The notes: a model not told the origin generated them from the sequence alone. DNA of 64,000 nucleotides from Brasenia schreberi (GCA_036023115.1 JAYKKT010000086.1:16135501-16199500); one strand, 5' to 3'; shown: positions 44,677-57,150, numbered from the stretch's first letter. Numbers and translations are program-made.

Positions 44677-47600
44677 TTGTCTTTGGGAAACACAGTATCT
44701 CTCAATATGGAAAAAGGAAAGATGATTGAAGGAAATAAATTGAATTCCTCAGATAAAGGGGAAGTATTTCAAATCACGAATTTAAAGTTAGATGAAAAGA
44801 ATTATTTGCAATGGGCTAGATCAATTGAATTGGCAATTATGGCCAGGGGCATTGGGATTACTTAACTGGTGAGATATCTCCACCCCTAATTACAAATTCT
44901 CTTTATCCTCGATGGCATAGAGAAAATCCACTGGTGACTGCTTGGCTTATCCAATCCATGACTCCATCTATAGGCATCACATTCATGTTTCTGGAAACAG
45001 CTTGGGACATTTGGCTAGCAGTTCAGGAAGCGTATGGTCAATGGAAAAATATTGCTAAGAAGTACAACCTCATTGAAAAGATTCGAAAATGCAGGCAAGG
45101 AGGAAGAACAGTCAGTGAGTACTATGCAGAACTCAGGAGACTTTAAGAAGAACTTCAAATTTACTCCAAGACAAAATATCAGAGTTAGCACACAGGAACG
45201 AAATGAAGAGTTTGAAGAATGCAAAGTATTTGACCTTTTATGGGGCATTTCATCTGAGTATGAGGCAGTGAAGAACAACATTCTTAGTAGGGAAGAGCTT
45301 CCGTCCTTGAGCACAATTTATTCACTTCTTCTTCGGGAAGAAGACAGAAAACTTTTGAGAAAGAAACTAAAATCAGTTCAAAAAATACAGCTTTTGTAGG
45401 AGGGAATGTTTATACTTTTCCATTCAATAGGGAGAGAGGTGGTCATGGCAGAGGCAGAAGAAGATCTGATTTTTCATCTGAAGAAAGAGATAAATTGACT
45501 TAAACTCATTGCGGAAAAGCACGCCACACCAAGGAAACATGCTGGGAATTAGTAGGAAAACCTACCTACTTTCAAAACAGAACTAATAAGGCTTATTTTA
45601 GCAATGATCAGACTGAAAAACCAAAGGCAGAAGAGAGTGCAGCGTCATTGGTAGATATAAAAAAGGAGATTGAGGTGCTGAAGGCCCGTTTAACAGATTC
45701 ACAAGTACCAACTACATCCTCTCACAGTGACTCACAAGCAACTATTACCTATCTATTCTCATTCCTGACCCAGGGTAATATAAGTTTCTCTTATTCACGA
45801 ATATGGGTTATTGATTATGGGGCTACAGACCACATGGTTAGTCACAGAGATTTCTTTGATCACTATGAATTGATTCAGGCAAAAGTTAATATCAAGCTGG
45901 CATATGGTTCTCAGACTCCGATAGTGGGAAAATGGAGTATTATTACATCTTTTGACATACTAAAAAATGTTTTACATGTCCCAAACATCTCAGTAAACTT
46001 ATTGTCTATCTTTGCTATCACACAAGATCTGAAATGTCATATAATTTTATATTCTACTGGATGTGTCTTTCAAGAACAGAGGACGGGGAGGATCTTTGGT
46101 CAGGATAGTATGATAAGAGGTCTTTATGTGTGCGAGGATACTAAAGGAACAACACTACACTCTACAGTCATTATAGAGAAACAAAAGGAAGACATACCTC
46201 GTTGGCACAGAAGACTAGGACATTTACCTTTTTCAAAAATAAAGATGTTATTACTTGAGTTTAGAGATTGTAATAATTTGAATTGTGATACTTGCCAGAA
46301 GGCGAAACACCATCGTATTTTCTTTCCTTTAAATGAAAAAAAAAATCTTCGATTCCATTTGAAATTGTTCATTCATATATTTGGGGACCCTGTTCTACTA
46401 CATGTGTGCATGGTTCCAAGTATTTTGTTTCATTTATCGATGATTGTACTAGATTCACTATGCTATATCTCATGAAGACTAAAGAAGAAGCGAAGAATAT
46501 CCTTCCTGTTTATTGTCAATTTATACAGACTCACTCAGTTTCAACATACTATAAGAGTTTTTCGCAGTGATAATGGAGAGAGTTTATATCTCAATCCCTT
46601 CATTCATACTTTCTACAGCATGGAATTCTATATCAAACTTCATGTGTGTACTCTTCCCAACAGAACGGTGTTGCTGAAAGGAAAAATCGACATATTCTAG
46701 AAGTAGTTAGAACTCTCTTACTTGGATGTAATGTGTGAAAATGTTATTGGGGCGAAGTAGTGCTAACTTCAGTATTTCTTATCAATCGTATACCAAGCAG
46801 AATTCTTAATTGGAATACTCCATTTCTTTTGTTATGTCCTTCTCAGAAATAATTCTATCTTATTCCAAGAATATTTGGTTGCACATTTGAAGAGGCCGAA
46901 TAGTATCCAGAGTGGAGTGAAGCTATGGAAGAAGAAATCGTAGCTTTAGTCCAAAACAAAACTTGGGAATTATCTGATCTACCTCGTGGAAGGAAAACTA
47001 TGGGGTGCAAATGGGTTTTCTCTGTAAAGTATAAAGCAGATGAAAATATAGAACAGTATAAAGCTAGATTAATAGCTAAAGGTTACAACCAATCATACGG
47101 CATAGATTATCCTGAGACATTTGCTCATGTGGCAAAGATGAACACTATTCGACTGATTTTGAGTTTGGCAGTCAACAAGGGATAGAAATTGTAGCAGTTG
47201 GACGTTAAGAATGCTTTCCTTCAGGGAGATCTTATGGAAGATATCTATATGGACTTACCACCTAGATATAACTATCACCAGAAGCATAACCAAGTATGTA
47301 AGTTAAAGAAATCTAGTTATGAATTAAAACAATATCCAAGGGTATGGTTTCAAAAGTTCAGTGAGTGTGTGGTAAATCTGGGCTTCAAGAAGTGCATTAG
47401 TGATCATACTTTGTTCATCAAACAAGGTCAGAAGACTATTGTGTTACTAATGTATGTTGATGATATTATTATTACAGGAGACGATGCGGAAGGCATAATT
47501 GATATAAAGAAGAAACTGCATATTTTATTTGACTTGAAGGATTTGGGAAGACTGCATTATTTCCTTGGGATAGAAGTTATTCATAAAGATGACAGTTTAT

Positions 47601-48409
47601 TTTTAAGTCAGAGGAAATATATTCTAGATTTGCTGAAGGAAACGAAAATGGAAGACTAGAGTATGCTCTACCCCTATGGAAGCATCCTCAGAAGAGACTA
47701 ATAAGCCTACTAAACCATTTGAAGATGTTGTAAATACCAGCGATTAGTGGGAAAGTTTATATATGTTATTATTACTCGACCAGATATCAGCTTTGCAATT
47801 GGATATGTAAGTAAAAGGATGCATTGCCCATCCAAGTATCATATGAGTATAGTTTTTCACATCATTAGGTACTTAAAATCAAATATAACCTATGGGTTAT
47901 TATATTCTCCATCTTCATCACTAAACATAAGTATATATTTAGATGCAGATTGGGCAGGCTCTAGAACAAACAGGAAATCAACTTCAGGATATGTAGTTTG
48001 TTTGGGAGGCAATGTTATATCTTGGAAAAGAAAGAAGCAGTCTGTGGTTGCCAAGTCTAGCGCAGAGGTAGAGTATTGTGCTATAGCACTGGGCATGTGT
48101 GAAGGTTAATAGATCCTATCACTTCTTGAAGAACTTGATCTAAAAAGAAATACTCCCATTACTTTCTTTACAGACAGTAGAGCGGCACTTCAAATAGTGC
48201 AAAATCCAGTCTTCCATAAAACAACGAAGCATATTGAGATAGACTGTCATTTCATTAGAGAAAAGATAGCCCAAGGCATATTCAATCTTGTTCATGTTCG
48301 TTCACAAGATCAATTGGTAGACATATTCACCAAACCAGTCTCCATCAATTGCCGTCGAAAAGCACTTGTACAGTTGGAAATTACTAGTCAACTTGAGGGG
48401 GCATGTTAA
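44677..48409 (+). pseudogene. Copia C gag-pol remnant
   Basis: Gag (44677-45400): DEKNYLQWARSIELAIMARG and ISEYY-type motif VSEYYAELRRL, with stops near 44863 and 45146. The zinc knuckle near 45510 has lost its first Cys. Protease region 45648 onward has DYGATDHM where DSGATDHM is usual. GAG-pre-integrase: WHRRLGHLPFSKIKMLLLE. Integrase traces 46480-46900 (QQNGVAERKNRHILEVVRTL). RT 46925-47659: [45 protein letters not shown]. RNase H 47747-48409: ITRPDISFAIGYVSKRMH, YLDADWAGS, AKSSAEVEYCAIALGM. Several stops and frameshifts. Confidence 0.9.
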
Positions 48410-48694
48410 GAAAGTAAGTTGACTAATTAGAGTCCAAGTATAGGATGTAGAGTATCTCATTTCAGTCTATATTCAATCCATAATGTATAGATTAGGATTT
48501 GGATCCCAATGACCTGAGTCATATTAAATACTTATTAGGGGTAATATGGTCTTTCAAGTTATAAGGCTTAGTATAAATTAAGTGGAGAGAAACCGTGAGA
48601 TGCTGGACGACTGCCAAGAAGGAGCCGCCCAGCCCTAGTCTTGTATTTCTTCAATCATCAATGAAATAATGATGTTTCTTGTGCAAATCCAACA
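48404..48694 (+). repeat. Copia C 3' LTR
   Basis: Starts TGTTAAGAAAGTAAG after the polypurine tract ACTTGAGGGGGCA (48391-48403) and ends ATCCAACA, then the second CTAAC target copy. Confidence 0.92.
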
Positions 48695-48870
48695 CTAACT
48701 ATAAAGCAACTCGAAAGAAGTTAGCAAATACTTATGGGACTTTCTATTAGACACCATGTGTAGCCCATTGTTTAGATCTAATCCTTGAGGATATTGGTGA
48801 GATAGATGAGATAAAGGCAGTAAGTGAGTGTTTCCAAGATATCCTTTGCTTGAGTAACAAAATGGATTCG
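48695..48870 (+). pseudogene. hAT transposase relic 1, continuation after Copia C
   Basis: Reads YKATRKKLANTYGTFY, stop, TPCVAHCLDLILEDIGEIDE, then IKAVSECFQD. This is the conserved hAT stretch TDNA-N-Y..G..L...P..-W-TPC-AHC-DL. It fades after about 48870. Confidence 0.8.
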
Positions 48871-49098
48871 TATCCCTGTTGTCTTGTCCTATTTTGGGTT
48901 TTGGAGCTTTCTAGAATATGGTATCACGACCTTCGAAAGAGACGTAATTGTAACCCAAATTTTGTTTTGGGTTATGACATTATCATTGTAATGTGTAATC
49001 TCTGTTTCTCCACTAATGGCATAAGAGTTAAGCACAATAAAAGTTCCACACCAAATCTTAGGACGATGAGAATTCACCAATGTATCTTGTCTTGGGTA

Positions 49099-49362
49099 CA
49101 ACTATGCTCATGTAAGGGATCACCATGGCCGGTCAAAAGCTTGAATAAAGGAGGAGGGTTATCTATGTTAGGCTTATGACAGTCGGAAACAAAGAATTTA
49201 TGTAGCCGACCCCATCTAGTATAGGAAAAAGCTTAGTTGGCCAGTCACAAGCTCAAATAAAGGAGGAGGATTATGTATTAGGCTTATGACGACCAGAAAC
49301 AAAAAATTTATGTACGCGACCCCATCTAGTATAGAAAAAAACTTAGTTGTTGTTCTAGTTAT
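49099..49362 (+). mobile_element. Short RTE-derived dimer (LINE head fused to tail, twice) with 18-bp TSD
   Basis: Unit 1 (about 49103-49239) joins the RTE 5' end (CTCATGTAAGGGATCACC ... AATAAAGGAGGAGGGTT ... TTAGGCTTATGACAG) directly to the RTE 3' end (GAAACAAAGAAT ... CCCCATCTAGTATAGG ... GCTTAGTT). Unit 2 (49240-49352) repeats this without the first roughly 28 bp and ends TTGTTGTT. All EN and RT coding is absent. The flanks TGTATCTTGT[C/T]TTGGGTA at 49081-49098 and 49363-49380 match at 17 of 18 bases, so the dimer moved as one unit. Confidence 0.85.
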
Positions 49363-49380
49363 TGTATCTTGTTTTGGGTA

Positions 49381-49840
49381 TGTGTAAACCCGAATTTTGA
49401 GTTGGCTTTAGCCCAAAATTGAGTCGGGTATGAAAATCATGCTGCTCTCCTTCAAAATGCTTAGTTTTGAATAAAGTATTGATTATAGTGTTGCTGGAAA
49501 GGTTTCTTAAGGAGCTTTCCGACCATATATACATATATATATATATATATTTGTTTTGAATCAAGACTTGATTTTGTTATAGTTGGACAGGTTTCCCGTG
49601 ATATATATACACTAACGGGTTCAAATGAAAATCGATCGGGCTAAGCTTAGTCAAAGCACTCTAGGCTCAATCAACGTGGCCACAGGTTCACCCAATCCAA
49701 ACTTTAGTTTTGAAATAGTGATTCACGATAATCAAAGGGGAGGTGGGTTAAAGGTAGGTTCTCATAAAACGGAACGTAAAACAGGCGAGCCAAGTTGAAA
49801 TAGAGGATGCACTGCTTTCTGTATTTTGTTTGTCACTTTG
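49381..49840. other. Spacer with a short (AT)n tract, no gene
   Basis: Holds an AT microsatellite at about 49527-49551. Nothing else recognised. Confidence 0.5.
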
Positions 49841-49844
49841 GTCA

Positions 49845-50620
49845 CTGCTGAAATAAGCTTTATTAGGCTTATTCTGATAGTAAGTACGTCTGCCAACTAA
49901 TTCTCAGCATGTCTAATTCGTATGTTGTGATTTTTCACAGTGAGAACAAGTTAAGCAATGCTCATATCCTCCTCTTCCACGAGAGAATTACGAGTTAGAA
50001 GGGTTCCTCCCCACAAATATAGTGGTCTCGGAACTAATCTTGGTTTTCTTCACTAGATGTTTCCGATCTTCTTTCTAAGGAGAAAGTTCAAGGAAGGAAG
50101 CTCTTCAATGCTAAGAATATTATTTTCACAACCTCATATTCTAAAGTGATGCTATATTTTTCATTCCTCAAACTCTTCATTGCGTTCTTGCATGCAACTT
50201 TAACATTTTGTCTTAGGGTAGACCTGTAATTCTTCCCATAAACCTGTATAATATTCGCTTACGGATCTTCCTCCCTGTCTACACTTCTGAATCTTCTCAA
50301 TAATATCATATTTTGTAGCTATATTCTTCCTCTGAGTATAAGCATCTTGAACTGCTAACAAAATATCTTTTGCTTATTCTAGAAACATGAATTGTAGCTA
50401 TATACTGTTAATTGAGAGTACCATAAATTGTATAAGCCATGCACTAACCAGGACATTTTCCCTTTGCCATCTTGAATAGAGAGGATCCGTTGTAGGAGCT
50501 GGAGAATATCGTCAGTTAGGTAATCCCATCGCCCCCTTGTCATTACCGCTAGTTCAATGAATCTGGCCCATTAATTCTTGCCACTTCAGGTTTGAATGAC
50601 AGTGTCAGCAATTAGTAAGG
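49845..50620 (-). pseudogene. Copia gag relic, antisense
   Basis: The minus strand reads a Copia C-like gag from about 50620 down: LA-V-ARG/WARS-type region, ILEKIQKCRQGGRS-like text (around 50290), a SILSIEELPSL-type motif (around 50110) and a zinc knuckle CSHCEKSQHTN ... ELVGRRTYYQNKPNKAYFSS near 49860-49960. It has no LTR and no pol, and interrupts hAT relic 2's neighbourhood. Inactive. Confidence 0.75.
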
Positions 50621-50639
50621 GCCATAGCTGAGAGGAGAT

Positions 50640-52400
50640 AAAAGAGAGTGCTAGCCAGAGATTTATGAGGAAGATGTTGATGATAGTAACATTCCCAAAT
50701 ATGGGGCCCGAAGTTGGTAGTTCAACCGCGGTGAGTAGGAAGAAGGAAGAGAGTTATACAAGAGGGAATCAACAAAAAGAGGGAGAGGAGCAAGAAGAAC
50801 CTCTTGAGGATCTACACCTAGTATTCATTCTTTTTTCCTCTTGGAACTGAACTTAGTTCACAGCCTGCAAGTTGCATCGTGTGACTCCGACACGTTCGAT
50901 TGAGGAGACTCTGATGCTTCTGATGCATTCAATTCCTTTCACTTTCAGGCAAAGGCATATGCCATAATTAGCATTGGCCTACTATACAAGGTGTTCCCTT
51001 CCCATAAACAGCAAGGGAAGTTATTAGATAAGACAACTACCGAGGGACAAGAACATCATACAATTTGAGGGAGTCGTAGAAGGAGATTGTGTGCCACACC
51101 ATAGTCAAATGAACCTCATTAAACTTTCTCGTTTGTTCTCGTAAGGGCCTCATGTTCTTAAATTTTTTAAATAAATCCTTCAAGCGCCATCCAAAGAGGT
51201 TATGAGAAAATCATTTGATAAAGCAGCTTTAGATGGTGGTCATGAAAAAATGGTCCACTTGCTAGACAATAGGTTAATTGGAAAAGGCTTAACTGATACC
51301 TATAGCACCTTTTGACACCACATGGAGCACATTCTATACACCTCCTCATTAGGATATTGGCAAGTTGGATGCAAAGGTGGTAAATGAGTGCTACCAAGAT
51401 ATCACCGAATTCATCTCCAATTATGCATTTACGTTGCTTATGACGAGGAGATATACTAATGGGCCAGAGCTTATGATGAAACTTCTTGTTTGCCTAGTAA
51501 CTTTTTGTTTGTGTCAAAGTTTAACTCAAAAGAAGGTGAAAGAGATATTTGTAGGATAGCTAAAGTTAGATATAAGAAAACTAAGGATCTTACTTTTTAT
51601 TAGATGCATCAAAGATGAAAATGAGAAGATTTTAGTGGTAAAATATGAAATGAAAAATAGATGAGGATGAGAAGATTTTAGTGGTGAATGATGATATCAC
51701 AAATAGATGAAAAAATTATTTTATAATGGAGATGTTACGCATAGAATTAATGTTGGTTGGTTAAAATGGAAAGGGGCATCACGTATTCTATGTGATAAGA
51801 AGATATCAATAAAGTTAAAAGATAAATATTATAGAGTAACAATTAGATCTACTATGTTTTATGGTTTTTTGTGTTGGGTAGTTAATCATCAACATGTGTA
51901 AAAGATGTGCGTAGCAGAAATGAAGATATTGAGATGGATGAGTGGTCATACAAGGAAAGACCATATATATAATGAGGTTATCAGAAACCAATTGAGAGAA
52001 GCATCAATAGATAATAAAATGAGTGAAAATCGTTTAAGATGGTTTAGATATATAGAAAGACGACCAAAGGACGGTCCCATAAGAAGATATGAAAAATTAG
52101 ATTGTGAAAATGTTAAAAGAGGAAGAGGACGATCACAAAAGTGTTGGAAAAAACTATAAAGAATTATCTAGTTTATATTGAGTTAACTGCTAGCATGGCA
52201 CGTGATAGGACTAGGTGGAAATAAAGAGTCCATTTAGTCGTCCCCATCTAGTATGGGGAAAGGCTTAGTTGTTGTAGAGTGTTTTGAAGCAAAAAAAGCG
52301 AGTATTGTAGCAAATGTTTATTTCAGATGAATTGCAAAGGTTCGTGCACCTATCGCAACATAGAGAAACGTTTGGATAAGACAAGTTTCAAGCATGGTCT
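50640..52400 (+). pseudogene. hAT transposase relic 2, split by a LINE fragment
   Basis: Acidic stretch YEEDVDDSNIPKYG (50670), then a DUF659-like region (AKAYAIISIGLLYKVFPS near 50950; RES.KETVCHT near 51070; SVLKFFK-type text to 51200) and RRYTNGPELMMKLLVCLVTF near 51450, matching the hAT block R-x-Y-T-N-G-R-E-L. After the LINE fragment it resumes with MFISDELQR near 52316. It is of the same general type as relic 1 and carries many stops. Confidence 0.65.
51525..52276 (+). mobile_element. RTE LINE fragment, internally deleted, inside hAT relic 2
   Basis: 51525-51720 matches the EN-RT linker (LKREGERDI-type, RCIKDENEKILVV). It then jumps to the 3' part from 51726 ([20 protein letters not shown], 51707-51901; [20 protein letters not shown], 51905-52159) and ends CCCCATCTAGTATGGGGAAA, GGCTTAGTTGTTG at 52276. 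A large RT deletion lies near 51725, and a small local repeat (GATGAGAAGATTTTAGTGGT) at 51625-51690. Confidence 0.85.
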
Positions 52401-52439
52401 TCTAAGATTCAGTCTAGACTCCCGTATAAAATTGTTGAA

Positions 52440-55180
52440 AATAACAATTCCTCTAATAAAGGTTATCAATTTTCTTTTTGGTACAATAAGAGACCGAAGC
52501 TAGGTTTGCATGTCCCAAGAGTCAAACTTTTTTACTCCAGTCTAGAATACGCAAGTCGAGCACCCTAACAAGTGTTGAAAGGATAATGGATCTCTTTTGG
52601 ACTTATGGATTAGTTCAAATATGGTATTATATCTTATATCTCCTTTACTTCTTCATTACGAATTCTTCGTTCAGACAATGGTAGGGAATATATTTAAGAT
52701 TGACTATAAGAATACATTCATAAACATGGAATTATGCATTATACTTCTTGTCCTAATACTCCATAACAAAATGGTGTCACGAAAAGGAAAAACAAAAATG
52801 TTATTAAAATAGTTAGAACTTTAATTATTGGATGTAATGTTCTAAGTGATATAGTACTAACATCTATGTATCTTATTAACAGGATGCCTAGTACGGTATT
52901 ACACAACAAGTGCCTATAGAGGATTATTAATCATGTTGTTTCATATTCCACCTCGTATCTTTTGGTGTGTACGTTATGTTTATATTCACTCACATGTTCG
53001 AGATAAGTTAAATCTTAGAACCTCTAAATGTATTTTTATTGGATACTTTAGTTCTCAAAAGGGATAATAAATGCTATGATGCAGTACACTGAAACAGTTA
53101 TACTTCCTTTGATATTATGTTTTTTAAGTTAACCCCTTATTATCCTTCAAAGAGGGAGTCTATTGGTCATGTAGTCAAATCTATGCATGTCCTACCAGTA
53201 AGTCCCATTCAAGTTGAAATGATCCCACGGAAAACGAAGATTGTTGATGCTCCCAAGGAGATTAAGACCTCTCGTGAAAAAAGAAAAGTGGTGATGTCTC
53301 ATGCTAAGTCACACTTCTCCTCATATTCAGATAAACTACCTCATCTCCCTATTACTATTTGAAAAGGTAAGAGATCTTGTACTCTTTCTCTTATTTCTCA
53401 ATGTGTCTCTTACCAAAATACTTCAAGAAACTATCAAAACTTTGTTATGAATGATGAGCTACATCTTATACCTAAATGTTGAAAAAGCTAGTCAATTTTC
53501 GTAATGTAAGGAAGGCATGTAAAGTGAATTAGAAGTACTGTAAAAGAATAATACTTAGACGATTGTTGATTTGTCCCTAGGCAGAAAACTAGTGGATATA
53601 CACAATTAAGTTTAAAGTTGATGATAGTATTAATATTACAAGACAAGACTAGTAGAAAAGATATATAGTCAGACATATGGAATTAACTATACAACAACAA
53701 CACCTAAGCCTTTTCCCATACTAGACGAGGTCGGCTACATGTATTCTTTGTTTCCACAGAGCTCTATCATGTGTCATATTAACAGTTAACTCACAATAAG
53801 CTAGTTCATTCTTTATTGTTTCTTTCCAACACTTTTGTGGTCGCCTCTACCTCTTTTAATACTTAAATATAGAATTGACTATAATGAGACTTTTGCTCCA
53901 ATTGCAAAACTCACATCTATAAGAGTTATCATGAGCCTAGTTGCACACAAAGGATGTGATATATAACAGTTATATGTGAAGAATGCATTTCTATAAGGAA
54001 GCCTCAATAAAGAGGTTTATATGAATCTACCTCCTAGATTTAATGATAAAGGATTAAAAGGTACGACATGTAAATTGAATTGAATAAGGCTATATATATA
54101 TATATATATGGTCTTAAGCAATCTAGTGAATGAAGGTTTGCTTGAGATATAAAAGAATTATAAATGACCATACCTTATTCATAAAGTGTGAGAAGAAAAT
54201 ATCTATTTTAATTATTTATGTAGATGTTATTATTGTCACATAAGATGATGTTTAAGAAGTTACCAAACTCAAGACAAAGCTTTACAAGTTTTTTTAGTTA
54301 AAAGATTTTGGTCGATTGTATTACTTTTTGAGGATTGAAGTATTATATTCTAGCAAAAGTGTTTTCTTGACTCAAACGAAATATATTATGGACTTGCTTT
54401 AGGATACAAATAATGACAAAATGCAAAGTAAGTGAAATTCTAATGAAAACTAACAAAAAATCACATCTTAGTAATAAGAATTGTATGAAGACATGACATG
54501 GGTAGGTACCAAAGGCTAGTAGAAAAGTTGTTTTATCTTACTATAACTCGTCTAGATATTGCATATGTCATGGGAATGGTTAGTAGGCTTATGCATGCTC
54601 CAACTAAAGCCCATATGGATGTTGTTTTTCATATATTATGATATCTTAAATCAACTCCTGACTATGGTAATCTATATGCTAATAAGGGTCATATTAATAT
54701 TGAAGGATATCTTAAATCAATTCCTGACTATGACATTCTGTAGGCTAATAAGGGTCATCTTAAAATTGAAGTTTTCTAAGATGCAGTTTGAGATGGATCT
54801 CTAGAGTCTAGATGATAGAAAGTATGTTTATTGGGACAATATTATTTCATGGTATAGCAAAAAACAAGTCGTCGTTGCTACATCTAGTGCCGAAGCAAAA
54901 TATAGAGTTATTGTTCAAAGGATGTGTGAGGGTCTATAGTTAAAGTCCCTAACGAAGGAGTTGGAAATTGAAAAAGGTAGTGTAATTCTCCTCTATTGTT
55001 ACAACACAACTGTTATAGATTGCTATTAATCTTGCCTGTCACGAAAGGACAATAAATTAAGGTTTTACTGCAACTTCATAAGAGAGAAAGTAGCCGAGAA
55101 GATGTTCAAACCAGTCTATATCAAATATGTAGATCAATACGTTGATATCCTCACCAAGGTTGTAAATCGAAGTGGATTAG
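52440..55180 (+). pseudogene. Copia D: decayed Ty1-copia pol
   Basis: Integrase remnant near 52655-52830 (ILRSDNGREY-like; N-x-M-V-x-RKGK in place of NGVAERKN). Region 53107-53362 (TPYYPSKRESIGHV) is the post-integrase linker. RT resumes after a LINE insertion at 53872 (FAPIAKLTSIRVIMSLVAHK, then VKNAFL). RNase H at 54500-55190 (ITRLDIAYVMGMVSRLMHAP; ATSSAEAKYRVIVQRMCEGL; VDQYVDILTKVVN). Many stops. No 5' LTR, PBS or own 3' LTR was recognised. It ends where the LTR of the next element starts (55181). Confidence 0.8.
53692..53871 (-). mobile_element. 180-bp RTE LINE 3' fragment inserted in Copia D RT, with TSD
   Basis: The minus strand matches the RTE C-terminal end and tail ([15 protein letters not shown] text, GACCTCGTCTAGTATGGG, AGGCTTAG, then GTTGTTGTTG). 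The flanks GAATTAACTATA (53680-53691) and GAATTGACTATA (53872-53883) differ at one base. The site is the Copia RT motif Y-G-I-D-Y, so the LINE landed in coding DNA. Confidence 0.85.
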
Positions 55181-55418
55181 TGTAATAACAGGAATACATA
55201 CCTGAATTTATTTAATGAACCTCTTAAAAGAGAGGGTTTTACATAATCAAGCCATAAGACTTACATTGTATAAGGTTGAGTTTTATAGCCAACAAAGTGC
55301 TTCAAACGGCTAGAATTCTAGCCGTTGAGAGCACTTGATGTTGATAATGACTATTTAAAAAAGAAAAATAGCATAAATAATAAAGGTAAAATCTTGAAAT
55401 ACATTTGTATATTTAACA
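55181..55418 (-). repeat. LTR E, 3' copy (238 bp)
   Basis: Plus strand TGTAATAACAGGAATACATACC ... ATATTTAACA. About 190 bp match 62887-63077 (TATTTAATGAA/TATTCAATGAA, TTACATTGTATAAGGTTG, GCTTCAAACGGCTA, ACTATTTAAAAAAGAAAAAT). Confidence 0.75.
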
Positions 55419-55461
55419 CCCCCTTAAAGTGACGTTGTATTATCGAAAGTTTGACTAAAAA

Positions 55462-55560
55462 TTTGGAGCTAAGAGTGACTTGATGAAAATATGTACAAAA
55501 GTTGCTAACTAAAATTTTGGAGCTAAGAGTGTCTTGGTGTAAAATTTTGGAGCTCAATAG
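55462..55560. repeat. Three short direct repeats in element E
   Basis: TTTGGAGCTAAGAGTG-type units at about 55469, 55517 and 55545, 30-48 bp apart. Farther on, 55920-56100 has loose repeats giving the word KLKAKLEPSK in one frame. No function seen. Confidence 0.6.
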
Positions 55561-56997
55561 AGTAACTTTTGTATTCTTCTTTCAAATACTTTTCAATGCT
55601 TTTCTTTTTCATTTTTTTCTCAGTGTACTTCTGATTTGCAATCCTTTATTTTAATACCTATAAGAAAACTTTTAAAATAAATCCTCAATGAAAGTAATTA
55701 AGATCTCAAAAATAAAATAATACAAACTTCAAACATAAGAAATTCCTAATCTTAAAAACATAAAGCAAAATCTTAAGATTTCAATGAAATTTTTGAAACA
55801 TTTTGCTAAAAGCATAAGAAAAAAAATTTAATGAAAAACATTGATCACTTAAGTGGGATTCTCTAATACAATAGATAAGTTCATGAGTCACAATAACTTA
55901 CGACATTACAAAAGGCCAAGGTGCATCAATTCGATAAACAAACACCAATCAAGCTTAAGGCAAAGCTTGAACCATCCAAAACCCAAGCTTTTAAGGCTAA
56001 ACTTAAATCATCCATAAACAAAAGGCTAAGCTCAAGCCCGATCTTTAAGACTAAACTTGAACCATCAAAGCAATCACAAGTCAATCAAGACACCAAAGCC
56101 CTTAAACAACTTGCAAGTCAAAACTTTACTATATGAAATTACAAATACAAGAATAATAAGAGAATCCAACAAGATAATCAAATTTTAGTATTAAACATAT
56201 GAGTGATAAAATAATATTATAAAGTCAATTTTAATAAATCTTTATGAATCTTTTTCAATAGATATTTGGTTAAAAAATTCTAAAGATTCGTTTCACAAAA
56301 AGACAATAATAAAATATGCAAGTCTTTGAAAAGTTACCCTTTTACCAATCTTTTTTAAACACTTGTACTCACAAAAGCTATTCATCCCTTTTGAAAAACA
56401 AAAGACCCTATCAACAACCATATAAAGTTATCGTAACTAAAATAGGTAATAACAAAAAAAATAAGTGCATCTTCAAACATAAGTCAAGAGATCTCCAACC
56501 AATAATCAAAATATATAAGATATCACAATTCGAAGAAACACTTTAAACAAATGTCTTCAATAATAACCACAACACGGAGATCTTAAAGACTTAAACATAC
56601 AAAAGGATGTAACTTAATATCAACCGATCTAACAAATATAAGGAACACACGTGCACTACTTATGCTCGAATAGCGAGCTGCAATGGCATCGCTGGACCTA
56701 GGAGTCGGACGTCCACATATTGACCCGATCCATGGTTGATCTGTACTAAAGCGAGAAACTCCCTCCTATGTTATCAATAGCGCGCTATAGCATCCGTTAT
56801 AGCGGTTTAGCGGGCGTCGGGTCGCTATAGCGCCCATTAAGTAGCGGGCGTCATGTTTGGGCGCAAATAGCGCTGCTAACACCGATATAGCGCACCGCTA
56901 TATCAATGTTAACGTACATTAATGTTTGGATCGGGTCGATCCAATATCCGTTGGATCGACCCGATCAATAAAACATAAAAGCCCTAGACCTCCCGCA

Positions 56998-57150
56998 GTC
57001 GATGCCTCTCGCTCCTCTCGCAGTCGACGCCTCTCTCCCCCCTCTCACTCCTCTCGCAGTCGATGCCTCTCTCCCCCCTCTCACACCTCTCGCAGTGGAT
57101 GCCTCTCTCGCACCTCTCGCAGTGAACGCCTCTCGCTCCTCTCGCCGCCA
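56998..57150. repeat. Minisatellite near the hAT 5' end
   Basis: GC-rich tandem units around CTCTCGCAGTCGATGCCTCT, repeated about five times with 27-42 bp spacing. They give repetitive Ala/Pro/Leu or Ser/Arg text in any frame, so the open frames here are not taken as genes. Confidence 0.85.

Larger units (their letters stand above)
43975..48694 (+). mobile_element. Copia C: Ty1-copia element inserted in a hAT relic
   Basis: The 5-bp TSD CTAAC occurs at 43970-43974 and 48695-48699. 5' LTR 43975-44290, PBS from 44291, gag-pol, PPT 48392-48403, 3' LTR 48404-48694. Removing it rejoins the hAT reading ...TDNATN / YKATRKKLANTYGTFY. The 5' LTR lacks the expected initial TGTTA. All Copia domains are recognisable, but gag, integrase and RT hold stops and frameshifts. 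Confidence 0.92.
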
